Position numbers and translations under genes: made by a program. The notes below the pieces were generated by a model, which was not told the origin of the DNA, searched no databases, and saw nothing but the letters and a program-made list of their open reading frames with translations. Of a DNA stretch of 64,000 nt, positions 51,696 through 60,330 are shown piece by piece. Origin of the DNA: UBA1429 sp964482225 (GTDB lineage: Bacteria; Chloroflexota; Anaerolineae; UBA1429); assembly GCA_964482225.1 (NCBI GenBank), contig CAYZWT010000011.1, positions 62,001-126,000 on the forward strand, in the 5' to 3' direction. Every line of letters begins with the position of its first letter. Within the stretch, counting starts at the first letter, position 1.

Positions 51696-52781
51696 TTGAG
51701 CGACCTGCAGTACTGGATCGGCTTCCAACTCACGCAAGGGATCGGTCCGGTTCGCCTGAGGGCCCTGATTGACCACTTTGGCGACGTGGAAACGGCCTGG
51801 CATGCCAGCGCCGTTTCTTTGCGTAGCGCCGGGCTGAACCAGGCCGCCGTCGAGCGATTGCTCTACACCCGCTCTCGTGTGGATCTGCAGGCCGAGCTGG
51901 CGCGCCTGGAGCGCCACGGCGTGCGTGCCTTGACCTGGGACGATGCCGACTATCCCAAGCTGCTGCGCGAGATTGATCAGCCGCCGCCGGTGCTGTATGT
52001 CAAGGGCGCTCTGCTGCCCCAAGACGAGTTTGCCGTGGCTATGGTGGGCACCCGCAACGCCTCGATCTATGGCAAACAGGTGGCCGAGCGGCTGGCCGCC
52101 GGCCTGGCCCAGAACGGCGTCACCGTCGTCAGCGGGCTGGCCCTGGGGATTGACGGCATCGCCCACCGCGCCGCTCTGGCTGCAGGCGGGCGCACCCTGG
52201 CGGTGCTGGCCTGTGGCCTGGACGAGATCTACCCGCCGCGCCACCGCCAGTTGGCTGCCGAGATCGAGTCCGCCGGTGCGCTGCTATCGGACTATGCTGT
52301 GGGGGTCAAGCCCGAGGCGCGCAACTTTCCCCCGCGCAACCGCCTGATCAGCGGGCTCTCTCTGGGCACCGTGGTGGTGGAGGCGGGAGAGCGTAGCGGC
52401 GCCCTCATTACCCTGCACTTTGCCCTGGAGCAGGGGCGCGATACCTTTGCGGTGCCCGGCAACGTCCACAGCCGCGCCAGCGATGGCACCAACAACGCCA
52501 TCCAGCGGGGCGAGGCCAAGCTCGTGACCAAGGTGGAGGATATCCTGGAGGAGCTCAACCTGGCGATGATCGTCGAGCAGCGCCAGGTCGCCGAGATCGT
52601 GCCGGAGAACGCGGCGGAGGCGGCGCTGCTGGCCCGCTTGGGCCATGAGCCGATCCATATCGATGAACTGGTGCGCCAATCGCAACTCTCCACCGCCGAG
52701 GTCTCGAGCACGCTGGTGATGATGGAACTCAAGGGTCTGGTGCGCCGGGTCGAGCAGATGAGCTATGTGCGCGCGCGATAG
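51696..52781 (+). CDS. dprA: DNA-processing protein DprA
   Basis: Loads RecA on incoming single-stranded DNA during transformation. 361 residues from TTG at 51696. N-terminal helix-hairpin-helix/SAM-like part (LTQGIGPVRLRALIDHFGDV), the Rossmann core with VGTRNASIYGKQVAERLAAG, VVSGLALGIDGIAHRAAL, NRLISGLSLGTVVVEAGERS, and a C-terminal winged helix (HIDELVRQSQLSTAEVSSTL). The start is 20 bases after rimM. Confidence 0.97.
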   Translation: MSDLQYWIGFQLTQGIGPVRLRALIDHFGDVETAWHASAVSLRSAGLNQAAVERLLYTRSRVDLQAELARLERHGVRALTWDDADYPKLLREIDQPPPVLYVKGALLPQDEFAVAMVGTRNASIYGKQVAERLAAGLAQNGVTVVSGLALGIDGIAHRAALAAGGRTLAVLACGLDEIYPPRHRQLAAEIESAGALLSDYAVGVKPEARNFPPRNRLISGLSLGTVVVEAGERSGALITLHFALEQGRDTFAVPGNVHSRASDGTNNAIQRGEAKLVTKVEDILEELNLAMIVEQRQVAEIVPENAAEAALLARLGHEPIHIDELVRQSQLSTAEVSSTLVMMELKGLVRRVEQMSYVRAR

Positions 52782-52812
52782 GCCATGACCAAGCAAAGGG
52801 GGGATTCGAGCC

Positions 52813-53910
52813 ATGCCATCCATAGACCTATCTGATGTCTACATAACGATTCTGGCTGGGGGGAGCGGCACGCGTCTATGGCCGTTGAGCCGCAAGGCGC
52901 ATCCCAAGCAGGTCTTGCCACTGGTGGGCGAGCGCTCGCTGTTGCGGCGCACCGTGGATCGCATCAGCCCGCTGGTGCCGCCCGAGCACATCTTTATCCT
53001 CACCGGCCCCGAACACGCGCCGGGCATCGCCGAGCAACTGCCCGAGGTACCGCAGGAGAACGTCTGGATCGAGCCCTCGCCCAAGGGGACGGCCCCGGCC
53101 CTGGGCCTGGCGGCCATGAAGTTGGCCCAGCGCGCCGGCGGCCAGGGCGTCATGGTCTCTGTACATGCCGACCACATGGTGGCGGACGAAGAGGCGTTCC
53201 GCAACTCGATCCGGGCCGCCGTCGCCACGGCGCGGCGGGGCTTTCTCGTCACCGTCGGCATCGTGCCCACCCATCCAGAGACCGGCTTTGGCTATATCGA
53301 GCGGGGCGAGGCCCTGGGCCGCGAGCAGGGCATCGAGGTCTATCGCGTCTCGCGGTTCACCGAAAAGCCCGCCCTGCCCAAAGCGCAAGAGTTTGTCGCC
53401 AGCGGCCGGTTCTATTGGAACTCGGGCTATTTCGCCTGGACATTGGATCATATCCTACTCGAGTACCAGCGCCTGCTGCCCAACCTGCACGCCCAGCTCG
53501 ATATCATCGGCACCGCCGATAGCATCCGGTCGCCGCGCATCCAGGGCGTCTGGGAGCAGATCCAGCCGGTGACCATTGACGTGGGCATCATGGAGCAGGC
53601 CCGCCATGTGGCCGTCGTGCCCGCCGAGATGGGCTGGAGCGACGTGGGGAGCTGGGCCGCCATCTATGATGTATTGGCCAAGGACGCCCAGGGCAACATA
53701 GCCGCCGGCGTGGGCGAGCATGTGGCCATCGGCACCAGCAACACCCTGGTGCACGGCCAGAGCGGCCGCCTGATCGCCACCATCGGCGTCGAGGGCCTGG
53801 TGATCGTGGATACGGGCGATGCGCTGCTGGTGATGGATCGCGCGCGGGCGCAAGAGGTGGGGGCCCTGGTGGAGCGGCTGCGCGCCGAGGGGCGCGACGC
53901 GCTGCTATGA
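52813..53910 (+). CDS. manC: Mannose-1-phosphate guanylyltransferase
   Basis: Makes GDP-mannose from Man-1-P and GTP for glycan synthesis. 365 residues. Motifs: ILAGGSGTRLWPLSRKAHPKQ (nucleotide binding), SVHADHMVADEEAF, FTEKPALPKAQEFVASGRFY with FYWNSGYFAW, and GWSDVGSWAAIYDVL. There is no C-terminal isomerase domain, so it is the short monofunctional type. It follows dprA by 31 bases. Confidence 0.95.
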   Translation: MPSIDLSDVYITILAGGSGTRLWPLSRKAHPKQVLPLVGERSLLRRTVDRISPLVPPEHIFILTGPEHAPGIAEQLPEVPQENVWIEPSPKGTAPALGLAAMKLAQRAGGQGVMVSVHADHMVADEEAFRNSIRAAVATARRGFLVTVGIVPTHPETGFGYIERGEALGREQGIEVYRVSRFTEKPALPKAQEFVASGRFYWNSGYFAWTLDHILLEYQRLLPNLHAQLDIIGTADSIRSPRIQGVWEQIQPVTIDVGIMEQARHVAVVPAEMGWSDVGSWAAIYDVLAKDAQGNIAAGVGEHVAIGTSNTLVHGQSGRLIATIGVEGLVIVDTGDALLVMDRARAQEVGALVERLRAEGRDALL

Positions 53911-53986
53911 GGCCGCCTGGCGCTGCGGCAGGCGCCAACGGTGTAAAGCTTACTCGGATCGAGCCAGCCATAGAAGGAGCATCCCC

Positions 53987-55231
53987 TTGCAAGCAGAGAT
54001 CGTGACCATCGGCACCGAGCTGCTGCTCGGCGAAATCGTGGACACCAATTCAGCCTGGATCGCCCAGCGACTGACGACCATCGGCCTCAACTTGTTCTAT
54101 ACCACCACCGTGGGCGACAACCTGGGCCGCATCACCGATGTGCTCAAGCGCGCCCTGGCCCGCTGCGAGGTGGTCATCACCACCGGCGGCCTGGGCCCCA
54201 CCCTGGACGACATGACCCGCGAGGGAGTGGCCGGCGCCACCGACCGGGAGCTATACCTGGATGAGGAGTTGCTGGAGGAGATTCGCGCCTATTTCGGCCA
54301 GCGCCGCTTTCAGATGCCCGAGAGCAACAACCGGCAGGCGCTGCTGCCCCGGGGCGCCGAGGTGATCCACAACCCCGTGGGCACGGCGCCCGCCTTTTGC
54401 GTCGAGCACAACGGGCGGCTGATCATCAGCCTGCCGGGGGTGCCCCACGAGATGCGCTACCTGATGGAGCATGAGGTGCTGCCTCTGCTGGGCCAGCGCT
54501 ATGGCCTGCGGGCCATGATCAAGAGCCGTGTGCTGCGCACCTGCGGCATCGGAGAGGGCTCTGTGGGCGAGTTGATCGCCGATTTCATGGAGCTCTCGAA
54601 CCCCACCGTGGGCACCCGCGCCCACCCGGGACAGACCGATGTGTGCATCACGGCCAAGGGCGAGAGCGAGGCCGAGGCGGAGGCGCTAATTGCGCCGGTG
54701 GAGGCCGAGATCCGCCAGCGCCTGGGCGACCACGTCTTTGGCGTGGATCAAGAGACCATGGCCGACGCCGTGGTGCGGGCGCTGGCCGCGCGCGGCCTGA
54801 GCATGGCGGCCATCGAAACCACCAGCCAGGGCGAGCTGGCCCAGGCGATGAGCCGCTCCGCCATCGCGGCGGCAGGCACGGGAGCCAACGGCGTGTGGGC
54901 GGGGGGCCTGGTGGTGGCCGAGCGGGCGCCCCTGGAGCGGGCGCTGGGCCTGGCTGCCTCGGATGGAAAAGAGGCCCTGGCGAGCCAGGATCTGGCCGAC
55001 CGCGCCGCCGCAGCCCTCTGCGAGCGCACGGGCGCCGACTATGGCTTGGCGATCCTGGGCCCCATGGATCCGACCGCACCCGGTGCGCCGGATGCGTTCT
55101 TTGCTTTGCAGACGCCCGATGGCGTGCTGCGCCCCGAACCGCGCAAGGCCCGCGAGGGGGCCGTGGGGCGAGGCTGGCTCGTGCATCTGGGGCTGGACCT
55201 GGTGCGCCAGCACGCGCTGGGGCTGGGCTGA
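53987..55231 (+). CDS. cinA: CinA-family protein with a diverged C-terminal amidase-like domain
   Basis: 414 residues, TTG start behind AAGGAG. The N-terminal molybdopterin-binding-like domain is well conserved (EIVTIGTELLLGEIVDTNSA; VVITTGGLGPTLDDMTRE; LPGVPHEM). The C-terminal PncC-type domain is recognisable but its usual A-E-S-C-T-G-G-L motif is AIETTSQGELAQAM, so nicotinamide-nucleotide amidase activity is doubtful. The next gene follows at 28 bases. Confidence 0.92.
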   Translation: MQAEIVTIGTELLLGEIVDTNSAWIAQRLTTIGLNLFYTTTVGDNLGRITDVLKRALARCEVVITTGGLGPTLDDMTREGVAGATDRELYLDEELLEEIRAYFGQRRFQMPESNNRQALLPRGAEVIHNPVGTAPAFCVEHNGRLIISLPGVPHEMRYLMEHEVLPLLGQRYGLRAMIKSRVLRTCGIGEGSVGELIADFMELSNPTVGTRAHPGQTDVCITAKGESEAEAEALIAPVEAEIRQRLGDHVFGVDQETMADAVVRALAARGLSMAAIETTSQGELAQAMSRSAIAAAGTGANGVWAGGLVVAERAPLERALGLAASDGKEALASQDLADRAAAALCERTGADYGLAILGPMDPTAPGAPDAFFALQTPDGVLRPEPRKAREGAVGRGWLVHLGLDLVRQHALGLG

Positions 55232-55258
55232 GAGCGAGAGCCGGAGGGAGACGGGCCT

Positions 55259-55744
55259 ATGCGCATTGGCATTCTGAGCGATATACACGACAACATCTGG
55301 GCCCTGGAGGAGGCGCTGGCCGCTTTGCAGGGTGTAGACGCGCTGTTCGGCCTGGGAGACTATTGCGCACCCTTTACCGTGGCGGCCATCGGCGAGGCCT
55401 TTGCGGGGCCGGTGCATCTGGTGTGGGGCAACAACGATGGCGACAAGCTCACCATCGCGCGCATCGCCGCCCAGCATCCTCAGATCACGTTGCATGGCGA
55501 TTGGGCACGGCTGGAGCTGGGGGGGTGCCAGATCTCTTTGGTGCACGATCCGGCGCTGGGCCGCGCGCTGGCGGAAGGCGAGCGCTTTGACCTGGTGTGC
55601 CACGGTCACGACCATCGCCGCAATCTCGCCGAGCTGGGGCGGACGTTGCTGGTCAATCCGGGCGAGGTAATGGGGCGATTCGGGGTGCGCAGCGTCGCGA
55701 TCTATGACACCGAGAGGCAGCACGTCGAGATCATCACCTGGTAA
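55259..55744 (+). CDS. YfcE/MJ0936-type metallophosphodiesterase
   Basis: 161 residues. Calcineurin-like motifs: ILSDIHDN (D-x-H), FGLGDYC (G-D), VWGNNDGD (G-N-x-D), LVHDPALG in the place of the usual H, and VCHGHDHR (G-H-x-H). Small single-domain members hydrolyse model phosphodiesters; the natural substrate is unknown. Confidence 0.93.
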   Translation: MRIGILSDIHDNIWALEEALAALQGVDALFGLGDYCAPFTVAAIGEAFAGPVHLVWGNNDGDKLTIARIAAQHPQITLHGDWARLELGGCQISLVHDPALGRALAEGERFDLVCHGHDHRRNLAELGRTLLVNPGEVMGRFGVRSVAIYDTERQHVEIITW

Positions 55745-55765
55745 GAGTAGGTCCCGCCGGGCGAG

Positions 55766-55797
55766 GGAAACGGCCTGCCTCAAGGACGGGCCGTTCC
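55766..55797 (+). terminator. Hairpin after the phosphodiesterase gene
   Basis: GGAAACGGCC (from 55766) pairs with GGCCGTTCC (to 55797) with one bulged A and a 13-base loop. It is at the end of the ffh-to-phosphodiesterase run and before the sigma factor gene. Confidence 0.45.
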
Positions 55798-55904
55798 TGC
55801 TATGAAAACGGCGCGCCACGCGCAACTTGAGGCAGTGGGTTGCGTAGTGATAGGTGCGGGGGCGAGTTCGCGCTACGGGACGTGGAGGCAAGGTTGGGGT
55901 GGCG

Positions 55905-56516
55905 ATGGAACAGGAGCGCCTGTGGGCTTTGCAGGCTCAACAGGGCAATCAGGATGCGTTTGCGCGCATCGTGGAAGCCTACCAGAGGCCGGTCTACAAT
56001 CTGGCGTATAGAATGCTGGGGAGCGCCGAAGAGGCCGAGGACGCGGCCCAAGAGGCGTTCTTGCGGGTCTATACCCGTTTGGAGACCTATGACGTGAGCC
56101 GCAAGCTCTCATCCTGGATCCTGTCTATCGTATCCCACCATTGTATAGACCGGCTGAGAAAACGGCGGGGGCAGACGGTGTCTATGGAGGATATCGAGGC
56201 GGAGCGTTGGCTGCCGGATGCGGCGCCCATGCCGGAGGAATCCACGCTAGACGAAGAGCGCGAGGCCCACGTTCGACGCCTGCTCGATAGCCTGCCTGCC
56301 CAGTATCGGCTGTTCATCGTTCTGAGGTACTGGCACGACATGTCCTATGACGAGATCGCCGAGATCACGGCAACCACGCAGAGCGCCGTAAAATCGCGGC
56401 TGCACCGCGCCCGCAGGGCCATGGCCGAGGCCCTCTGCCAGGACCCTGCCGCTGCCCCTGTTGCCCATCCTATGCCGAGGAGGACGCCCCAGAATGTCAT
56501 GCCCGAGGGCTACTGA
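55905..56516 (+). CDS. ECF RNA polymerase sigma factor
   Basis: 203 residues from the ATG at 55905 (an upstream GTG at 55899 is possible). Region 2: DAFARIVEAYQRPVYNLAYRMLG, AEDAAQEAFLRVYTRLETYD, WILSIVSHHCIDRLRKRR. Region 4: LPAQYRLFIVLRYWHDMSYD and TTQSAVKSRLHRARRAM. It directs transcription of envelope or stress genes and is paired with the overlapping anti-sigma gene. Confidence 0.96.
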   Translation: MEQERLWALQAQQGNQDAFARIVEAYQRPVYNLAYRMLGSAEEAEDAAQEAFLRVYTRLETYDVSRKLSSWILSIVSHHCIDRLRKRRGQTVSMEDIEAERWLPDAAPMPEESTLDEEREAHVRRLLDSLPAQYRLFIVLRYWHDMSYDEIAEITATTQSAVKSRLHRARRAMAEALCQDPAAAPVAHPMPRRTPQNVMPEGY

Positions 56517-57045
56517 ACTCATGTACCTGGCCTTGGATGAAGAGGCCACCCCTGACGAACGGAGCGAGCTGCGAGAGCACCTGGCAGCCTGTGACGCTTG
56601 CGCAGCCGAATGGCGCGCGTTGCAGGCCGTCGAAGGGCTCTTGACCCGCGCTCAGCCTGTCGCGCCCCCGGCGACGCTGGCGCCGAGCGTGATGCTGGGC
56701 GTCGAGCGGCGACGCCGCAGCCAGGCGCGCTGGCAGCGCCTCCGTTCGTTTCTGTACGTCCTGGTGGGTTGCCTTGCCCTGGCAACGGCGCCTGTACTTC
56801 TCATTGTCTCGGCGCTGGAGCACAATCCCTTGGCAGCCCAGGTGCTCACCGGCCTTTGGGCCGACATCGCCGCCATAATGCGCGCCCTGATGGGTGTGTG
56901 CCAGACCTTTACCCGCGCGCTTACGGGTGGGCCCCTCGGGGTGCTAGCGCTGGCCTGGGTGCTGCTGGCTGCGCTGTTCGCCGTCGCGTGGCTGCGCCTG
57001 GTGGCCAAAGCCCGGCCCACAGGGATCGGCCCCCGCGCCGTCTAG
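56494..57045 (+). CDS. Anti-sigma factor with zinc-finger (zf-HC2) domain
   Basis: 183 residues from the ATG at 56494 behind GAGGAGG, overlapping the sigma gene by 23 bases. The N-terminal anti-sigma domain has the H-x3-C-x2-C zinc motif (REHLAACDACAAEW). A TM helix follows at about 85-110 (FLYVLVGCLALATAPVLLIV), and there are two further hydrophobic stretches near the C-terminus. It would hold the sigma factor at the membrane until a signal releases it. Confidence 0.92.
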   Translation: MSCPRATELMYLALDEEATPDERSELREHLAACDACAAEWRALQAVEGLLTRAQPVAPPATLAPSVMLGVERRRRSQARWQRLRSFLYVLVGCLALATAPVLLIVSALEHNPLAAQVLTGLWADIAAIMRALMGVCQTFTRALTGGPLGVLALAWVLLAALFAVAWLRLVAKARPTGIGPRAV

Positions 57046-57114
57046 AGATACGTATGTAACAGATCGCACTGCCGGGGCACGCGCCTGGGCAGTTGAGCTG
57101 ATAGGGAGGAATGG

Positions 57115-58227
57115 ATGGAGCACCATAGGGGACGGCTGACGCTACTCCTGGCGCTGATGATCTGGCTGGTGGCCCTGCCTGTGGCCGCGGATCTGGGCAG
57201 CACTGCGCTCGTGGGGCAGAGCTTTGTCCTGGAAGCCGGACAGAGGCTCAACGGCGATGTGGCCATTTTCGCCGGCAATGCCGAGATCGCCCAGGGCGCT
57301 ATCGTCACCGGAGACGTCGCCGTCATCGGCGGCTCGGCGCGCATCTACGGCACCGTCGAGGGAGACGCCGTGGTTCTGGGCGGCAGCATGACCCTGGGGC
57401 CTCAGGCGTGGGTCAAGGGCGACGTGGTCGCGATGGGCACTCTGGAGCGCGACCCCGGGGCGCGGGTGAGTGGCAGTGTGGTGGCGGGCTCTGAGCGCAG
57501 CCGGCAACTGGAAGAGGTGCGTCAGAGCTTGCAGGAGCAAGGTACCCTGCCCGATGTGATCACGACACGCCCTGTAGCAGGGCGCACGAATACCTGGTTC
57601 GGGGACTTGGTCCGTTGGGCGGCGGGCGTATTGGGCCTTGCCGTTGTGGCTGTGGCGCTCTTGGCGATTCAGCCGGAGGCCGTGCAGCACATCTCCGAGG
57701 TCATGCGGCGGTCGGTGGTGTTGAGCATTGCCGTCGGCGTGGTCACACTGTTGGCCTCCGTCCTGCTCGTGCCGCTGTTGATCGTGATCATCGTGGGCAT
57801 ACCGGTGGCCATCGTACTGGTCATCGGGCTGGCGCTGGCCCTGCTGTGCGGCTGGGTGGCGGCGGCGCGCCTGGCGGGAAGCAGGCTGCTCACATTGCTC
57901 AAAACGGCCTCGTCCAGCGCCATCCTGGAGGCGGTCGTTGGGGTGGTCGTCCTGGCGCTCTTGGGGCGCATTCCCTGTCTGGGGGCGCTGTTCTCGCTGG
58001 CCGTGGCGTGCTGGGGCCTGGGCGCCGTGGTGCTTACGCGCTTTGGCACCAGCCAGGACCTGATCTGGGCGCCGTTCGAGCCGCTGGCCGCTACGGCGGG
58101 CATGGCCGGGCAGCCGCCCCCCACGAAGGCCGGATCGGCGGGGGATGCCCCCGAGCAGCGGCGAGCGGGGGATACCAGGGAGCTGTCGCCCTGGGATCTG
58201 GACGACAAAGCGCCCCCGATAGACTGA
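57115..58227 (+). CDS. Membrane protein with bactofilin-like polymer-forming repeats
   Basis: 370 residues. After a signal/TM segment (LLLALMIWLVALPVAADLG) comes a left-handed beta-helix-like part with short repeats (GQRLNGDVAIFAGNAEIAQG; GDVAVIGGSARIYGTVEGD; AVVLGGSMTLGPQAWVKGD), as in polymer-forming/bactofilin domains. Then come four or more TM helices (about 160-310) and a Pro/Asp-rich tail. As the third gene of the sigma/anti-sigma operon it is a likely target or sensor of that system. Confidence 0.8.
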   Translation: MEHHRGRLTLLLALMIWLVALPVAADLGSTALVGQSFVLEAGQRLNGDVAIFAGNAEIAQGAIVTGDVAVIGGSARIYGTVEGDAVVLGGSMTLGPQAWVKGDVVAMGTLERDPGARVSGSVVAGSERSRQLEEVRQSLQEQGTLPDVITTRPVAGRTNTWFGDLVRWAAGVLGLAVVAVALLAIQPEAVQHISEVMRRSVVLSIAVGVVTLLASVLLVPLLIVIIVGIPVAIVLVIGLALALLCGWVAAARLAGSRLLTLLKTASSSAILEAVVGVVVLALLGRIPCLGALFSLAVACWGLGAVVLTRFGTSQDLIWAPFEPLAATAGMAGQPPPTKAGSAGDAPEQRRAGDTRELSPWDLDDKAPPID

Positions 58228-58237
58228 ACGCGGGCGC

Positions 58238-58266
58238 TTGGCAGCTCATCGCCACACGCCTATAAT
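58238..58266 (+). promoter_or_regulatory. Strong predicted promoter of the MFS gene
   Basis: TTGGCA (58238-58243), 17-base spacer, TATAAT (58261-58266). Transcription would start near 58273, giving a leader of about 135 bases before the ATG at 58409. Confidence 0.75.
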
Positions 58267-58282
58267 TGCCACATAGTCGGCT

Positions 58283-58309
58283 CCGGCGGACCCTTTTGGG
58301 GTCCGCCGG
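58283..58309 (+). promoter_or_regulatory. Stem-loop in the MFS 5' leader
   Basis: CCGGCGGACCC (58283-58293) and GGGTCCGCCGG (58299-58309) form a perfect 11-bp stem with a TTTTG loop, about 10 bases after the predicted transcription start. No T-run follows, so it is not a plain terminator. It may protect the mRNA 5' end or take part in attenuation. Confidence 0.6.
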
Positions 58310-58330
58310 TTGGCATACAGGCCAGGCGCC

Positions 58331-58405
58331 ATGCGGCGGCTGGCGCTGTGTTGGGGGAGAGGGGCCACTCCGATCCCCACCCAGGCGCCCTCCTGGAGAG
58401 GATAG
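58331..58405 (+). CDS. Possible 24-residue leader peptide upstream of the MFS gene
   Basis: An ATG at 58331 opens 24 codons and stops with TAG at 58403-58405, three bases before the MFS ATG. The peptide is rich in Arg, Trp and Pro. Its last codons cover the GGAGAGGA ribosome site of the MFS gene, so ribosomes on the leader would affect MFS initiation. Its own ribosome site (AGGCCAGG) is weak. Coding status is unproven. Confidence 0.35.
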   Translation: MRRLALCWGRGATPIPTQAPSWRG

Positions 58406-58408
58406 AAA

Positions 58409-59635
58409 ATGGCGGTTCGCCGTGCAGCATGGGGCCATGCGACGTTCAAGGCGCTGCAGAGCCGGGACTATCGCTGGTTCTGGTTGGGCCGGTTGGCTTC
58501 TTCGGCCACCTTCCAGATGGCCGGCATCGCTCAGGGGTGGCTGGTTTACCAGCTTACCGGCTCGGGCTTTGCCCTGGGCTGGGTGGGGGCCTTTGGCAGC
58601 GTGGCGACGCTGCTGGTCTCGCCCTATGGCGGGGTGATCTCGGACCGGGTGGAGCGCCGCCAGATCCTGATGCTCACCCGCGCCGCCATGACCGTCAATA
58701 TCCTCATCATCGCCCTCCTGGCGATCACCGGGCAGCTCCAGGTCTGGCATCTGGCGGCCAGCGGCCTGCTGAGCGGCGCACTGAACGCCTTTATGATGCC
58801 CGCCCAGAACGCCCTCATGGCCGATCTGGTGGATCGCCCGACGCTGCTCAATGCCGTTTCTTTGACGGCGGTTGGCATGGGCCTGATGGGCATTGTGGGC
58901 GCGTCCGTCGCCGGATTCCTGATTGACTGGCTGGGCGCGGGGTCTGTCTACATCGTCATCGCCCTGCTGTATCTCATGGCCATGTACACCCTGCTCAAGT
59001 TGCCTCTGCGGGGCGCGCCCGAGGGAGATACGCGCTCCGTCTGGAAAGAGATGCTGCTGGGCATCGGCTACATCAAAGACCAACCGGTGTTGCTGGCGCT
59101 GCTGGGCCTGGCCCTGGCTCGCGTCCTGTTGGCCATGCCGCATGCGACTCTGCTGCCCAAGTATGCCGAGGACGTGCTGGGCGTAGGGGCCAGCGGCCTG
59201 GGCGCGCTGGCCTCCGCCTCAGGCGCGGGTGCGCTGGTCAGCGCCCTGGCCGTGGCTGCCCTGGGCGACTGCCGCTGGAAGGGGCGCTTGCTCATCGCAT
59301 CGGGCCTGGCAATGGGGCTAGGGCTGATCGGCTTGGCGCTGGCGCCCGTCACCGGCGCTGCCTTTGTCCTGCTAACCCTGGTGGGCGTGGGCAACAACGC
59401 CATGATGGTGGCCAACCAGACCCTGGTGCAGGCCAATTGCGATGATCTCTATCGCGGGCGCGTGATGAGCACCTATATGATGATGTGGGGGCTGACCCCA
59501 CTGGGCACCATACCCGCCGGCGCCCTGGCCGATGCCTTTGGCGTGCAAGCGGTGTGGGTGGGCCAGGGGTTGCTGCTGGTGCTGATCTTTGGCCTGATCG
59601 CCTGGCGAAGCGTGCGCATCAGGCGCCTGGAATAG
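58409..59635 (+). CDS. MFS exporter (EntS/MFS_3-like)
   Basis: 408 residues with 12 predicted TM helices. MFS motif A is in GGVISDRVERRQILMLTRA, between TM2 and TM3, and MMPAQNALMADLVDRPTLLN is typical of EntS/MefA-type exporters. The C-terminal half has NQTLVQANCDDLYRGRVMST, another feature of this group. It exports siderophores, antibiotics or similar molecules; the substrate is unknown. The gene has its own promoter and a structured leader. Confidence 0.9.
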   Translation: MAVRRAAWGHATFKALQSRDYRWFWLGRLASSATFQMAGIAQGWLVYQLTGSGFALGWVGAFGSVATLLVSPYGGVISDRVERRQILMLTRAAMTVNILIIALLAITGQLQVWHLAASGLLSGALNAFMMPAQNALMADLVDRPTLLNAVSLTAVGMGLMGIVGASVAGFLIDWLGAGSVYIVIALLYLMAMYTLLKLPLRGAPEGDTRSVWKEMLLGIGYIKDQPVLLALLGLALARVLLAMPHATLLPKYAEDVLGVGASGLGALASASGAGALVSALAVAALGDCRWKGRLLIASGLAMGLGLIGLALAPVTGAAFVLLTLVGVGNNAMMVANQTLVQANCDDLYRGRVMSTYMMMWGLTPLGTIPAGALADAFGVQAVWVGQGLLLVLIFGLIAWRSVRIRRLE

Positions 59636-59661
59636 CAGGCGCCCTCACTGCGCCGTCGGCG

Positions 59662-60291
59662 TTAGCCCGTGCGCCTGCTGGCGCGTGATTTGGCCCGCTG
59701 CCATACCTCATAGCGTTTGCGCCCAAATACGGCCACGGCCAGCGCGGCCAGGATGTATGCCACGATGCGCGCCACGGGCGATACCACAAAGCTGGTGCCC
59801 AGCATCGTCGCGTGTACGGCGCCAAACACAAAGGCCACATAGGTCAGATAGTGGATGACGCGCCAACCGTTCTTGAACCGCAGCCGCAGCCCGGCGGCGG
59901 CTGCCGCCAGCAGCAACAAGAACCAGGCCGGCCGCCCTGCATAGGTCCAAAAACCGCGCCACGAGCTCACGTCTGGCACAAATACCGCCAGCCCTCCCCC
60001 CGTGATCGCCAGCAGCACCGGATGCGCCGTGATCAAGACCAGGCCCGTGATAGAGACCCAGTGATGGAGCGTGACAAAAGGGCGCCCGAAGCGACGCACC
60101 AGGGACTGCATGTAGTTGGCCGAAACGATGGCCATAAAGATAAAGGCGTACCCGAGCAAGGCAGCGGCCCGGATGACGCGCTGGGGCGCTGTGAACGAGG
60201 GTTGGGTGGCGATCAGGATCACCGTTGGAACAAGCGCCACGAGCAACAACAACAGGTACCAGGGTAGGATGGGGCGTCTGGTTCTAGCCAT
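59662..60291 (-). CDS. Ferric-reductase-like / MsrQ-type heme membrane protein
   Basis: 209 residues, about six TM helices. Heme-ligand candidates are His in FVTLHHWVSITGLVLITAHP and HYLTYVAFVFGAVHATM, the pattern of the ferric reductase-like TM domain. There is no FAD or NAD domain. MsrQ-type proteins give electrons to periplasmic MsrP, but no msrP is adjacent. It is convergent with the MFS gene. Confidence 0.8.
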   Translation of the reverse strand: MARTRRPILPWYLLLLLVALVPTVILIATQPSFTAPQRVIRAAALLGYAFIFMAIVSANYMQSLVRRFGRPFVTLHHWVSITGLVLITAHPVLLAITGGGLAVFVPDVSSWRGFWTYAGRPAWFLLLLAAAAAGLRLRFKNGWRVIHYLTYVAFVFGAVHATMLGTSFVVSPVARIVAYILAALAVAVFGRKRYEVWQRAKSRASRRTG

Positions 60292-60330
60292 GCGGATCTC
60301 GCTTTCTGATGGATCGAGAGACAGATGCCG

